Positions 1 through 9,106 of a stretch of 64,000 bases of DNA are shown in pieces. The translations under genes were made by a program, and so were the position numbers. The stretch's first letter is position 1. Every line of letters starts with the position of its first letter. The DNA lies in assembly GCF_003287955.1 (NCBI RefSeq), contig NZ_QMKP01000012.1:62001-126000 (forward strand), read 5' to 3'. The notes beneath the pieces were generated by a model. The model did no database searches. It was not told the DNA's origin and saw only the letters and a list, made by a program, of their open reading frames with translations. Origin of the DNA: Arthrobacter sp. AQ5-06. Lineage in GTDB: Bacteria > Actinomycetota > Actinomycetes > Actinomycetales > Micrococcaceae.

Positions 1-1
1 C

Positions 2-1228
2 CCCCTGATCATCGCCGGCGGTGGCGTGCTGTACGCCTATGCCAACGATGAACTGGCCAGGTTCGTGGAGCTGACCGGCATCCCGGTGGGCAACACCCAG
101 GCCGGCGTCGGCGTCTTGCCGTGGGACCACCGGTTCTCGCTCGGCGCCATCGGTTCCACAGGCACGACGGCGGCCAATGCCATCGCCGCCGAAGCGGACC
201 TGATCATCGGGATTGGCACCCGCTATGAGGACTTCACCACTGCCTCGCGGACCGCCTTCCAGAACTCTGACGTGAAGTTCATCAACATCAACGTTGCGCC
301 GATTGATGCCTACAAGCACGGCACGTCGCTGCCGATCGTCGCCGACGCGCGCAAGGCCCTGATCAAGCTGAACCAGGCACTGGGCGGTTACCGCGTGGGT
401 GCGGACCTCGAACAGGCCATCGCTTCCGAAAAGTCCCGTTGGAACGCGACAGTGGACGCAGCCTTCGATACCCGTTTCACGCCGCTGCCGGCGCAGAACG
501 AGATCATCGGCGCCACCAACCGCGCCATGGACGCCCAGGACGTTGTTATCTGCGCGGCGGGCTCCCTCCCGGGTGACCTGCATAAGATGTGGCGCGTCCG
601 CGATGCCTTCGGCTATCACGTGGAGTACGCCTACTCCTGCATGGGCTACGAAATTCCCGGCGGCCTCGGCGTCAAGCGCGCAGCGCTGGCGGAGGCAGCA
701 GCGGGCGGCGCACAGCGCGACGTCGTGGTGATGGTGGGGGACGGTTCCTACCTGATGATGCACACCGAACTGGTCACCGCCGTCGCCGAGCGGATCAAAC
801 TGATCGTGGTGCTGATCCAGAACCACGGCTACGCCTCGATCGGCTCCCTCTCCGAATCGCTGGGGTCCCAGCGCTTTGGCACCCAGTACCGTGCCTTGGA
901 CGAGGACAACCACAGCTTCGACGACGGCGAGAGGTTGCCTGTTGATCTCGCACTGAACGCCGAAAGCCTCGGTGTGAAAGTGATCCGGATTGAACCGGGG
1001 GAGAAGGTCATCGCCGAGCTGGAGCAGGCCATCCGAGATGCCAAGGCAGCGCCTGAAAAGGGCGGCCCGATCGTCATCCACGTCGAATCCGATCCGCTGC
1101 TGGATGCTCCCAGCTCCGAGTCCTGGTGGGATGTTCCGGTGTCGCAGATCTCGGAACTCGAATCCACCCAGCAGGCCTTCAAGAGCTACACGACAAACAA
1201 GAACCGCCAGCGCACGCTGCTGGGCTGA
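2..1228 (+). CDS. iolD: 3D-(3,5/4)-trihydroxycyclohexane-1,2-dione acylhydrolase IolD, 5'-truncated by window edge
   Basis: This ThDP enzyme hydrolyses the ring of 3D-trihydroxycyclohexane-1,2-dione to 5-deoxy-glucuronate in myo-inositol breakdown. The frame is open from base 2 and ends at TGA 1226-1228, so about the C-terminal 408 residues of a protein usually near 640 are visible. The visible part opens with PLIIAGGGVLY, the central Rossmann-like domain, and carries the ThDP/Mg motif GDGSYLMMHTEL followed by QNHGYASIG near bases 735-840. The next gene, iolA, starts 14 bp downstream, so the two are almost surely cotranscribed. Identity rests on family-specific sequence and on the iolA-iolE-iolG-iolH genes that follow. 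The true start lies outside the window. Confidence 0.95.
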   Translation, partial: PLIIAGGGVLYAYANDELARFVELTGIPVGNTQAGVGVLPWDHRFSLGAIGSTGTTAANAIAAEADLIIGIGTRYEDFTTASRTAFQNSDVKFININVAPIDAYKHGTSLPIVADARKALIKLNQALGGYRVGADLEQAIASEKSRWNATVDAAFDTRFTPLPAQNEIIGATNRAMDAQDVVICAAGSLPGDLHKMWRVRDAFGYHVEYAYSCMGYEIPGGLGVKRAALAEAAAGGAQRDVVVMVGDGSYLMMHTELVTAVAERIKLIVVLIQNHGYASIGSLSESLGSQRFGTQYRALDEDNHSFDDGERLPVDLALNAESLGVKVIRIEPGEKVIAELEQAIRDAKAAPEKGGPIVIHVESDPLLDAPSSESWWDVPVSQISELESTQQAFKSYTTNKNRQRTLLG

Positions 1229-1242
1229 CCAAGGAAGCCAAC

Positions 1243-2739
1243 ATGACTATCACCATCAAGCATTTCATCAACGGCGCTGAGACTGCCGGCGAGGGCGACC
1301 GCACCCAGCCCGTCTACAACCCCGCCACCGGCGCCGTCTCCGCAGAGCTGCGGCTGGCCAACCGGGCAGACCTGGACGCCGCGGTCGCGGCCGCCAAGGC
1401 AGCTGCGGTCAGCTGGGGCGATTTCTCCCTGGCCAAGCGCACAGGCGTGCTCTTCAAGTTCCGTGAACTCGTCGCAGCACATATTGACGAGCTCGCCGCC
1501 CTGATCACCGCCGAGCACGGCAAGGTCCTCTCCGATGCCAAGGGCGAGATCGGCCGTGGCCTGGAGGTCATCGAGTTCGCCTGCGGCATTCCGCAGCTGC
1601 TCAAGGGTGACTACTCGGACCAGGTGTCCACCGGGATTGACGTCTTCTCGTTCCGCGAACCGCTGGGCGTGGTTGCCGGCATCACGCCGTTCAACTTCCC
1701 GGTCATGGTGCCGCTGTGGATGGCTCCGATGGCGATCGCCACCGGCAACGCTTTCATCCTCAAGCCCTCTGAACGGGACCCCTCCGCGTCCATGCTGCTG
1801 GCAAAGCTGTGGAAGCAGGCCGGCTTGCCCGACGGCGTTTTCCAGGTTCTGCACGGCGGCAAGGAGACCGTGGACGGCCTGCTGACGCACCCGGACGTTG
1901 ACGGCATCTCATTCGTTGGATCCACCCCGATTGCACAGTACGTCCATGAAACAGCCACGGCGCACGGCAAGCGCGTCCAGGCTCTGGGCGGCGCGAAGAA
2001 CCACGCGATCATCATGCCCGACGCCGATCTGGACAACGCTGCCGACCACCTCGCGGCCGCCGCTTTCGGTTCCGCAGGAGAACGCTGCATGGCCATTTCC
2101 GTTGCTGTCGCCGTCGGCGACGCTGCTGACCTGCTGGTCAAGAAGGTCGAGGAGCGTGCACTGGCCGTCAAGGTCAACAACGGTACCGAGCCCGACGCGG
2201 AAATGGGACCGGTCATCACTCCGGCTTCCAGGGACCGCATCATCCGGATTGTCACCGAGGCCGAGCAGGCCGGAGCCGCGATGGTGGTGGACGGCCGCGA
2301 CCTGGTGGTCCCGGGCCATGAGGAGGGCTTCTGGGTTGGGCCGACGGTTATTGACCACGTCAAGGCCGAGATGACCGCCTACACCGAGGAGATCTTTGGA
2401 CCGGTGCTCGTGGTGGTCCGTGTTGAAGACCTGGATGAGGGGATCAAGCTGATCAACTCCAACCCGTACGGCAACGGCACCGCCATCTTCACCTCCTCCG
2501 GCGCCAACGCCCGCAAATTCCAGCGCTCCGTGACCGTGGGCATGGTCGGCATCAACGTGCCGCTGCCCGTGCCGGTGGCCTACCACTCCTTCGGCGGCTG
2601 GAAGGCCTCGATGTTCGGCGACAAGCACATCTACGGCCCCGAAGGGGTTTCCTTCTACACCCGCGGCAAGGTTGTCACCTCCCGCTGGCCTGAACCGACC
2701 CACGCCTCGGGAGCCTCCTACAACTTCCCGTCCAACTGA
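1243..2739 (+). CDS. iolA: CoA-acylating methylmalonate-semialdehyde dehydrogenase
   Basis: IolA/MmsA converts malonate or methylmalonate semialdehyde to acetyl-CoA or propionyl-CoA, the last step of inositol catabolism. The 498-residue product has the family's usual length. It shows the aldehyde dehydrogenase NAD site around TPFNFPVMVPLW and LKPSERDPS and the catalytic Cys at residue 282 in GSAGERCMAIS. The ATG at 1243 follows AAGGA and gives the expected N-terminus MTITIKHFINGAE; the frame stays open further upstream inside iolD, but that extension looks non-coding. In many inositol operons iolA precedes iolD; here it follows it. Confidence 0.96.
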   Translation: MTITIKHFINGAETAGEGDRTQPVYNPATGAVSAELRLANRADLDAAVAAAKAAAVSWGDFSLAKRTGVLFKFRELVAAHIDELAALITAEHGKVLSDAKGEIGRGLEVIEFACGIPQLLKGDYSDQVSTGIDVFSFREPLGVVAGITPFNFPVMVPLWMAPMAIATGNAFILKPSERDPSASMLLAKLWKQAGLPDGVFQVLHGGKETVDGLLTHPDVDGISFVGSTPIAQYVHETATAHGKRVQALGGAKNHAIIMPDADLDNAADHLAAAAFGSAGERCMAISVAVAVGDAADLLVKKVEERALAVKVNNGTEPDAEMGPVITPASRDRIIRIVTEAEQAGAAMVVDGRDLVVPGHEEGFWVGPTVIDHVKAEMTAYTEEIFGPVLVVVRVEDLDEGIKLINSNPYGNGTAIFTSSGANARKFQRSVTVGMVGINVPLPVPVAYHSFGGWKASMFGDKHIYGPEGVSFYTRGKVVTSRWPEPTHASGASYNFPSN

Positions 2740-2780
2740 GCCTCACCGCTGACACCCACACCGAGAAAGTAGGCGCTGTC

Positions 2781-3713
2781 ATGACAGACGCAGCAAAGAC
2801 CGACATCGAAAACAAGCTGATCATCGGCACGGCGCCGGATTCCTGGGGTGTCTGGTTCGCCGAGGACCCCAAGCAGACTCCGTGGGAGCGGTTCCTCGAC
2901 GAGGTTGCCGAGTCCGGCTACAAATGGATCGAACTGGGCCCGTACGGCTACCTGCCCAACGACCCCGCCCGACTGGCTGAAGAACTCAAGCAGCGCGACC
3001 TGCAGGTCACGGCCGGCACGGTCTTCACCGCCTTCCACCGCGGCGCCGAACAGTACGAGATCGCTTGGGAGCCGGCTCGCCAGGTCGCCGAGCTCACCGC
3101 GGCCATGGGTGGCGAACACATTGTGGTCATCCCGGCCATGTGGCGTGATGACGTCACCGGTGAAGCTATGGAGAGCGGCGAGCTGAGCTCCGCGCAATGG
3201 GGCGATCTGTTCGCCGGCCACAACAGGATGGGCAGGGTGCTGCTGGAGGATTTCGGCCTCAAACAGCAGTTCCACTCCCACGCAGACTCCCATGTCGGCG
3301 CGCAGGCTGACATTGAGCACCTGCTGGCGGAGACGGATCCTGAACTGCTGAATCTGTGCCTGGACACGGGACATGCCGAGTACTGCGGCGCTTCCAGCCT
3401 GGACCTGATCCGCAAGTACCCGGAACGCATCGGCTACCTGCACCTGAAGCAGATCAACCCCGAGATCCTCGCCAGGGTGAACGAGGAAAACATGACCTGG
3501 GCTGCGGCAAACCTGGCCGGGGTCATGACCGAACCGCCGAACGGGTTGCCGGATCTGCGGGCCGTCATCGATGCGGTGGAAGGCCTGAACCGGCCGATCT
3601 TCGGCATTGTTGAGCAGGACATGTACCCGGTGGCGTTCGACGTCCCCATGCCGATCGCCAAGCGCACCCGTAACTACCTGCTCTCTTGCGGGTCCCGCAC
3701 CTCGGTCCGCTGA
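2781..3713 (+). CDS. iolE: Inosose dehydratase-type TIM-barrel protein (IolE)
   Basis: This 310-residue protein belongs to the AP-endonuclease-2/sugar phosphate isomerase TIM-barrel family. It opens with IGTAPDSWGVWF and has metal-ligand-like segments FHSHADSHVG and LCLDTGHAEYCG typical of the barrel active site. In this position between iolD-iolA and iolG-iolH it corresponds to iolE of the Corynebacterium glutamicum iol1 cluster, which dehydrates 2-keto-myo-inositol to the diketo intermediate. The ATG at 2781 is preceded by an AG-rich stretch. Sequence alone cannot separate dehydratase (IolE) from isomerase (IolI) activity; gene order favours IolE. Confidence 0.85.
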   Translation: MTDAAKTDIENKLIIGTAPDSWGVWFAEDPKQTPWERFLDEVAESGYKWIELGPYGYLPNDPARLAEELKQRDLQVTAGTVFTAFHRGAEQYEIAWEPARQVAELTAAMGGEHIVVIPAMWRDDVTGEAMESGELSSAQWGDLFAGHNRMGRVLLEDFGLKQQFHSHADSHVGAQADIEHLLAETDPELLNLCLDTGHAEYCGASSLDLIRKYPERIGYLHLKQINPEILARVNEENMTWAAANLAGVMTEPPNGLPDLRAVIDAVEGLNRPIFGIVEQDMYPVAFDVPMPIAKRTRNYLLSCGSRTSVR

Positions 3714-3753
3714 TCAGACACCGCAGAATCTCCAAACATCGAAGGACAGAACA

Positions 3754-4767
3754 ATGACTGAATCCCTCCGCGTCGCCGTCATCGGTGCAGGCCGCATGGG
3801 CGCCGACCACATCCAGCGCCTCAACAGGCGCATCCACGGCGCTGAAGTCGCCGCCGTCGTCGACGTTGACCTGTCCCGCGCCCAGGCGGCCATCGAAGGC
3901 ATCCCGGGCGCAGTCGCCCTGGCCGATGCTGAGGAAGCGCTCAACAATGGCGACGTCAATGCTGTACTGATCGCCACTCCGGGCTTCCTGCACGAAGACA
4001 TCCTGCTCAAGTCAATCGCCAGAGACATCCCGATCCTGTGCGAGAAGCCGCTTACTCCGGATGCAGAAACGGCTTGGAAGATCGTCCAGGCCGAGGAAAA
4101 GCTGGGACGCAAGCGCATCCAGGTCGGTTTCATGCGCCGGTTCGATGCCGAATACGCGGCTCTGGGCAGTGTGATCCGCGACCGCGAGCTCGGCGAACTG
4201 CTGATGCTGCACCACCAGCACCGCAACCCGACCACGCCCGCCGGCTTCACCAACGAAATGCTCATCAACGACTCTGTGGTGCATGAATTCGACGCCATCC
4301 GCTTCTTCACCGGCGAGGAAATCACCAGCGTACAGGTGCGCCTGGGCAAGGCCACCAGGAATGCACCCGCCGGCCAGCACGACCCGCAGCATGTCCTGAT
4401 CGAGACGGAGTCCGGCGTGCTGGCCGACGTCGAGATCTACGTCAATGCGAAATTCGGGTACGAAGTGGCCACCCAGGCTTCCTTCGAGGACGGCATCGTG
4501 AGCATCGGCGGCGACAAGGGGCCGTACACCCGTAGCGCCGGACGCTGGGGCGGCAACGTCACCCCCGGCTTCGAAGAACGTTTCGCAGAAGCCTACGACG
4601 TCGAGATCCAGTCGTGGGTCGATGCTGCCCTGCGTGGCGAAATCGGCGGTCCCACCACCTGGGATGGCTACGCCACGGCAGCCTGTTGCGAGGCCGGTGT
4701 TGAGGCGCAGAAGAACGGCCAGAAGGTTGCAGTCGTCCTGAACGCCAAGCCGGCCCTGTACCGCTAA
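3754..4767 (+). CDS. iolG: myo-Inositol 2-dehydrogenase, Gfo/Idh/MocA family
   Basis: IolG oxidises myo-inositol to 2-keto-myo-inositol with NAD, the entry step of the pathway. The 337-residue product starts with the Rossmann motif VIGAGRMGADH, then has the CEKPLTPD segment carrying the conserved Lys, and NDSVVHEFDAIRFF carrying the catalytic His. The ATG at 3754 follows GAAGGACAGA and fixes the Rossmann start; the frame is open upstream but that part overlaps the end of iolE. This is the first of three Gfo/Idh/MocA genes in the island (others at 12539 and 15626), and the one embedded in the core operon. Confidence 0.93.
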   Translation: MTESLRVAVIGAGRMGADHIQRLNRRIHGAEVAAVVDVDLSRAQAAIEGIPGAVALADAEEALNNGDVNAVLIATPGFLHEDILLKSIARDIPILCEKPLTPDAETAWKIVQAEEKLGRKRIQVGFMRRFDAEYAALGSVIRDRELGELLMLHHQHRNPTTPAGFTNEMLINDSVVHEFDAIRFFTGEEITSVQVRLGKATRNAPAGQHDPQHVLIETESGVLADVEIYVNAKFGYEVATQASFEDGIVSIGGDKGPYTRSAGRWGGNVTPGFEERFAEAYDVEIQSWVDAALRGEIGGPTTWDGYATAACCEAGVEAQKNGQKVAVVLNAKPALYR

Positions 4768-4774
4768 GGACCAT

Positions 4775-4806
4775 CGGGAGGGGCGGAAGCGGTTCCGTCC
4801 CTCCCG
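4775..4806 (+). other. Intercistronic stem-loop between iolG and iolH
   Basis: Arms 4775-4787 and 4794-4806 form a 13-bp stem with one G-U pair and a 6-nt loop. There is no run of T after it, and iolH follows in the same direction. It could stabilise or process the iol mRNA, or partly attenuate it. The structure is read directly; the role is inference. Confidence 0.55.
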
Positions 4807-4841
4807 CGATTGCCCGCCTGACCCACAATGGAGTGACCACC

Positions 4842-5714
4842 GTGAAAATTGCGCTCGACCCCACGCCGTTCCACCACAGCCACAGCCTGCTGGAGTTCCC
4901 CCAGCTGGTGGCCGATCTCGGGTACAAGTACATGCAGCTGACGCCGCATCCGGACTTCATCCCGTTCTTCAACCATCCCAAGGCCGACGACGCCCTCGTC
5001 CGCCAGCTGAAAAATGCGTGCGCTGATGCGGGCATTGAGATCGCCTCCGTGTTACCGGTGCTGCGCTGGTCCGGCCCGGACGAGGACGCCCGCGAAGCCG
5101 CGGTCCGCTACTGGAAGCGAGCCATCCAGATCACCGTGGACCTCGGGGTCCGGCAGATTAACACCGAGTTCAACGGCCGCCCCGAGAGGGCGGAGGAATC
5201 CGAACGGGCCTTTTACCGGTCCATTGAGGAGCTGCTGCCGATCATCGAGCGCGAGGGTCTGCACGTGGCCATCGACCCGCACCCGGACGACTTTGTAGAG
5301 CAGGGCGTGGCCGCCCTGCGCGTGATACGCGGCGTCAACTCGCCGAACGTCGGCATGGTCTACGTGGCCTCGCACACGTTCCACATGCAGGATGACCCGG
5401 AGGCGATCATGCAGGCGGCCGGAGACCGGCTTCGTGTGGTCCACGTATCGGACACCATGAACCACCATGCCTCCCATGGCCTCCGCTACATCACCAATCC
5501 GCCCGGCAACGCCGTGCGCGTACACCAGCACTTGAGGCTCGGCGACGGCGACGTGGACTGGGACGAGTTCTTCGGCGGCCTGTCGGAAAACGGGTTCCTT
5601 GACCGGGACGACTCGGTCATGGTCTCCAGCGTCTTTGCCGAGGACGACAACGCCCGGGACGTATCCCGGTACCAGCTGAACACCATCAAGGAATACGTCT
5701 CAAGCGTCCAATAG
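4842..5714 (+). CDS. iolH: Inositol catabolism protein IolH, TIM-barrel family
   Basis: The 290-residue product matches IolH of Bacillus and Corynebacterium at several remembered stretches: LGYKYMQLTPHPDFIPFF, LRWSGPDEDAREAAV, the following WKRAIQI, and FYRSIEELLPIIEREG. IolH is a sugar phosphate isomerase/epimerase-like barrel in inositol operons whose exact reaction is not well settled. GTG 4842 is chosen because GGAG lies 8 nt upstream; GTG 4833 in the same frame has no ribosome binding site and would add three residues. It follows iolG after the 4775-4806 hairpin and precedes the permease by 30 bp. Confidence 0.9.
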   Translation: MKIALDPTPFHHSHSLLEFPQLVADLGYKYMQLTPHPDFIPFFNHPKADDALVRQLKNACADAGIEIASVLPVLRWSGPDEDAREAAVRYWKRAIQITVDLGVRQINTEFNGRPERAEESERAFYRSIEELLPIIEREGLHVAIDPHPDDFVEQGVAALRVIRGVNSPNVGMVYVASHTFHMQDDPEAIMQAAGDRLRVVHVSDTMNHHASHGLRYITNPPGNAVRVHQHLRLGDGDVDWDEFFGGLSENGFLDRDDSVMVSSVFAEDDNARDVSRYQLNTIKEYVSSVQ

Positions 5715-5744
5715 CGGCTGAGCTCTTCAACCACCTAAGGAACC

Positions 5745-7190
5745 ATGACGAATTCACTTTTACTGGAGACCGCGGCTCCATCCCCAAAAACCGCGGCAAA
5801 CCCCAAGAAATTCATGCGCCGCGTGGCGCTCTTCTCTACCTTTGGTGGTCTGCTGTTCGGCTACGACACCGGCGTCATCAACGGTGCTTTGCCGTTCATG
5901 CAGCGCGATCTTGGCCTGACGCCGCTCACTGAAGGGCTGGTCACATCGACTCTCCTGTTCGGGGCGGCTTTCGGCGCCATCGGTTCCGGCCGGCTGTCTG
6001 ACCGGTTCGGCCGCCGCAAGACCATCATGGGCCTCGCTCTGATCTTTGCCGTGGCCACCATTGCCTGTTCATTCGCGCCAAGCACGGAGTGGCTCATTGC
6101 AGCCCGTACCTTGCTTGGCCTGGCGGTGGGCGGGGCGTCCGTCATTGTCCCGGTCTATCTGGCCGAAATGTCACCGGCTGCCCAACGCGGGCGGATCGTC
6201 ACGCAGAACGAGCTCATGATTGTCACGGGCCAGTTCCTGGCTTTTACCTTCAACGCAGTGCTGGGAAATGCGTTCCCGGAGTCGATGCACGTGTGGCGCT
6301 GGATGCTGGTCATCGCCACACTACCCGCCGTTATCCTATGGTTCGGCATGTTGGTACTGCCGGAGAGCCCGCGCTGGCTGGCCGCGGCAGGCCGGTTCGG
6401 CGAAGTCATGGCTGTTCTGCGCAGCACTCGCGCAGCGGGTGACATCCCGACAGAGTTCGACGAAGTGCGGCAGGCTGCCCGTGAGGACTACAAGTCGAAA
6501 CTGGGCACAGTTAAAGATCTGACAGTCCCATGGATCCGCCGGATCTTTGTGGTGGGGCTGGGCATGGCAGTGATCAATCAGATCAGCGGCGTCAACGCCA
6601 TCATGTACTACGGCACCACGATTCTGTCCTCGTCCGGATTCGGCGATCAGGGTGCGCTCCTGGCGAATGTAGGCAATGGCATCACCTCCGTAGTGGCCGT
6701 GATTGTGGGCATGTACCTGATGACCAGAATTGACCGCAAATCCATGCTCATCTTCGGCCTGTGCGGCACCGCCACTTCGCTGCTGGCCATCGCCATCATT
6801 TCCTCCGCTGTCCCCGAGGGGCTGCTCCGGGCCTATCTGGTCCTGCTCTTCATGGTGACGTTTCTGGCGTCCATGCAGGCCTGCATCGGGACAGTGACGT
6901 GGCTGACCATGTCTGAAATCTTCCCGCTGCACGTGCGCGGCGTGGCCATGGGAATCTGCGTCTTTGTGTTGTGGATGATCAACTTCCTGATCGGGTTCTT
7001 CTTCCCGCAGATGGTGTCGTGGATCGGAATCTCCGCAACGTTCCTGATCTTCGTTGTTCTGCAGGCCTGCGCGATCGTCTGGGTCAAGCGGGTGGTGCCT
7101 GAAACCAGGGGCAAGAGCCTGGAAGAGCTGGAACACCATTTCAAGGAAGCTGCCGGCGTGCCCACCAACACGGGCGTCTCCGCCATCTGA
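5745..7190 (+). CDS. iolT: Sugar porter MFS permease, probable myo-inositol importer (IolT-type)
   Basis: This 481-residue protein has about 12 predicted membrane segments and the sugar-porter signatures [28 protein letters not shown] and [12 protein letters not shown]. Proteins of this subfamily carry inositol or hexoses by proton symport. As last gene of the core iol operon, like the permease gene near the end of the C. glutamicum cluster, it most likely imports myo-inositol. The ATG at 5745 follows CTAAGGAACC. A very long perfect hairpin follows the gene. A separate ABC importer lies downstream at 9431-12448, so the island has two import routes. Confidence 0.9.
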   Translation: MTNSLLLETAAPSPKTAANPKKFMRRVALFSTFGGLLFGYDTGVINGALPFMQRDLGLTPLTEGLVTSTLLFGAAFGAIGSGRLSDRFGRRKTIMGLALIFAVATIACSFAPSTEWLIAARTLLGLAVGGASVIVPVYLAEMSPAAQRGRIVTQNELMIVTGQFLAFTFNAVLGNAFPESMHVWRWMLVIATLPAVILWFGMLVLPESPRWLAAAGRFGEVMAVLRSTRAAGDIPTEFDEVRQAAREDYKSKLGTVKDLTVPWIRRIFVVGLGMAVINQISGVNAIMYYGTTILSSSGFGDQGALLANVGNGITSVVAVIVGMYLMTRIDRKSMLIFGLCGTATSLLAIAIISSAVPEGLLRAYLVLLFMVTFLASMQACIGTVTWLTMSEIFPLHVRGVAMGICVFVLWMINFLIGFFFPQMVSWIGISATFLIFVVLQACAIVWVKRVVPETRGKSLEELEHHFKEAAGVPTNTGVSAI

Positions 7191-7206
7191 CCCAAGCGCC
7201 CGCCCT

Positions 7207-7271
7207 CGAGTTTTTGGACAGATAATGCCCCTTTCAGGCCGTGAAAGGGGCATTATCTGTCCAAAAACTCG
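7207..7271. terminator. Perfect 30-bp inverted repeat after the iol operon
   Basis: Arms 7207-7236 and 7242-7271 are exactly complementary over 30 bp with a 5-nt loop. The outer end is AT-rich (CGAGTTTTTGGACAGATAA on the left arm), so on either strand it ends in a T-run and could stop transcription both ways. It lies 17 bp after iolT and before the end of the minus-strand iolB. A related imperfect element lies at 56498-56564. Confidence 0.8.
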
Positions 7272-7353
7272 AAAATGGAGTTGCGTGCTATGGCTCCGAA
7301 AACCAGCCGGCCGCCGTCGAGACTGCGGCTTTTAGCCGCAACACTCCACCCAG

Positions 7354-7410
7354 ATGCCGCAGCTCGGCTTTGGCGTCTTCCAGGTGTCCGACGACGGCAC
7401 CATGGCCGCG
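7354..7410 (+). pseudogene. N-terminal fragment of an aldo/keto reductase gene
   Basis: The plus strand reads STQMPQLGFGVFQVSDDG, the characteristic N-terminal beta strand of aldo/keto reductases, then loses all similarity after about 20 residues and runs into unrelated sequence and the 3' end of iolB. An in-frame stop lies just upstream at 7333-7335. Only about 60 bp of what would be a gene near 850 bp remains, so this is a small relic. The flanking 7272-7433 stretch holds nothing else recognisable. Confidence 0.6.
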
Positions 7411-7433
7411 GGCACCGCAGAACGGCAGGGGTC

Positions 7434-8333
7434 TCAGCCGAACGGCAAGCGGGGGTCTAAGTCCTGGCCTTCCCAGCTCTGCCGGACCCAGCCGTGGTGG
7501 GGGTCGTCGCTGATGAGCCAGTCACGGACACGGCCGGGCCCGGCCATGACATTGAGGTAGTACATGTCGTAGCCGGGTGCGGCCATTGCCGGTCCGTGCC
7601 AGCCATAGGGGACCAGGACTACGTCGCCGGTGCGCACTTCGGCGGAAACGTCGATCGGCCGTTCGTCGGATGCGTAGACCCGCTGGTAGCCGATCGCATC
7701 GGCGTCCGGTCCGGGACCGGCGGATCCGGCGACGGCGGCCACGCGGGTTTCGAAGTAGTAGATCTCCTCGAGACGGGTTTCGCCGTCTTTTTCCTCGTCG
7801 TGCTTGTGCGGAGGGTAGGAGGACCAGTTGCCGGCCGGGGTGATGACTTCGCAGACGATGAAGCGGTCGGCTTCAAGGGCGGCCGGTGTGCCGAAGTTAT
7901 GGACCTGACGCGAGCAGTTTCCTGCACCGCGCAGTTCCACCGGGGTTTCCGCGGCGGTGACCAGCCGGGTGGGGTACGCGGTCTTCGCCGGGGCAGTAGC
8001 AACAGCCACCCGCCCGCCGTCGGACGAGCTGACTATCAAGGACTTTCCTGTACCGGAATACATCACATCAGTAGGGCCGCTGAAGGCGCTGGCCCGGCCG
8101 GCGAGCTGGAACTCCTGGCCTTCCACGGCCACCGTGAAGGCTCCGCTGAGCGGGATCACGATCCGTTCCTCACCAGCGGCGGGAAGTTCGACGGCGGCAC
8201 CGGGGGCGAGAGTGGCGACCTTTAGCCCGGTGTGGGCCCACCCATCCACCTCGAGGGTGGAGTCGGCTGTCCCCAGCGAAACGTCCCAGCAGCCTTCGGC
8301 TGCAGTTCCCAGCGGATATACCCAGTCGGCCAT
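7434..8333 (-). CDS. iolB: 5-Deoxy-glucuronate isomerase
   Basis: IolB isomerises 5-deoxy-D-glucuronate to 2-deoxy-5-keto-D-gluconate, after IolD. The 299-residue bicupin has the family's metal site in YPPHKHDEEKD with the following EEIYYFE, and the C-terminal HHGWVRQSWEGQDLDPR. The ATG at 8333 follows GAAAGAG. It is detached from the main iol operon and lies on the opposite strand, 32 bp downstream of the GntR gene in the same direction, so regulator and isomerase are probably cotranscribed. Confidence 0.95.
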   Translation of the reverse strand: MADWVYPLGTAAEGCWDVSLGTADSTLEVDGWAHTGLKVATLAPGAAVELPAAGEERIVIPLSGAFTVAVEGQEFQLAGRASAFSGPTDVMYSGTGKSLIVSSSDGGRVAVATAPAKTAYPTRLVTAAETPVELRGAGNCSRQVHNFGTPAALEADRFIVCEVITPAGNWSSYPPHKHDEEKDGETRLEEIYYFETRVAAVAGSAGPGPDADAIGYQRVYASDERPIDVSAEVRTGDVVLVPYGWHGPAMAAPGYDMYYLNVMAGPGRVRDWLISDDPHHGWVRQSWEGQDLDPRLPFG

Positions 8334-8365
8334 GGATTCACTCTTTCGGTCGGTACGTCCGGCGC

Positions 8366-9106
8366 TCAGCGCTGGACCAATGTCATTTCAAAACTGTAGG
8401 AATCCGCACGGTAGACGTGGTGTCCGGTCTCCACCATCCGTCCGGTGTCATCCACCGCAGTGCGCTCCATGGTCACCAGCGCCGAGCCGGGCTCCGTTTC
8501 CAGCAGGGGCGCCTGGTAGTCGTTGGCCACCACGGCGCCAATCCGCTGGGAGGCCAGCCGGAAGTTGACCCCTCCATTGCGCAGGATTCCGTAAAGGCCC
8601 TGGGATCGCAGCAGGGCTTCGTCAATGGTGGTGATGTCATCACGGACCCAGTTCTCCATCAGCGCCAACGGCTTTCCGGCTACTTTCCGGAGCCTGGTGA
8701 AGTGATAGACCCTGGCGCCTGCAGGCAGGTGCAGGGCCTCCAGGGTGGCGGCGTCGGCCTCGATATGGGAAAAGCTCAGCACCTCGGTGGTGGGTTTGCT
8801 GCCACTGTTGCTGAGGTCGTCAAAGAGGCTCGAGAGCTCCAGAGGGCGGCGGACCTGACTGGAAACCACCTGTGTGCCCACTCCGCGTTTGCGGACCAGG
8901 AGTCCCGAGCGGACTAGCTCGTCCATGGCTTTGCGCATGGTGGGCCGGGAAAGGTTGAGCTGGGCGGCGAGGTCAATTTCGTTGTCCAGCCGGCTGCCGG
9001 GAGTCAGGATCCCGGTGTTGATGGCGGCCTCGATGCCCTGCACCACCTGGTGGTACAGGGGCACGGGGGAAGAGCGATCGATACTGAGATTTAGTTGATT
9101 CGCCAT
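8366..9106 (-). CDS. GntR-family (HutC subfamily) transcriptional regulator, candidate regulator of inositol genes
   Basis: This 246-residue protein has an N-terminal winged helix (VPLYHQVVQGIEAAINTG through LSRPTMRKAMDELVRSGLL, residues about 13-75) and a C-terminal UTRA effector domain ending in YSFEMTLVQR. HutC-type regulators usually repress until a catabolite binds the UTRA domain. ATG 9106 is chosen because AAGGGAGAG lies just upstream and MANQLNLSIDRSSPVPLYHQ is a normal family start; the frame stays open to 9223. It shares a promoter region with the divergent ABC transporter and leads into iolB, so control of inositol genes is likely, as for C. glutamicum IolR, but this is inference. 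Confidence 0.85.
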   Translation of the reverse strand: MANQLNLSIDRSSPVPLYHQVVQGIEAAINTGILTPGSRLDNEIDLAAQLNLSRPTMRKAMDELVRSGLLVRKRGVGTQVVSSQVRRPLELSSLFDDLSNSGSKPTTEVLSFSHIEADAATLEALHLPAGARVYHFTRLRKVAGKPLALMENWVRDDITTIDEALLRSQGLYGILRNGGVNFRLASQRIGAVVANDYQAPLLETEPGSALVTMERTAVDDTGRMVETGHHVYRADSYSFEMTLVQR

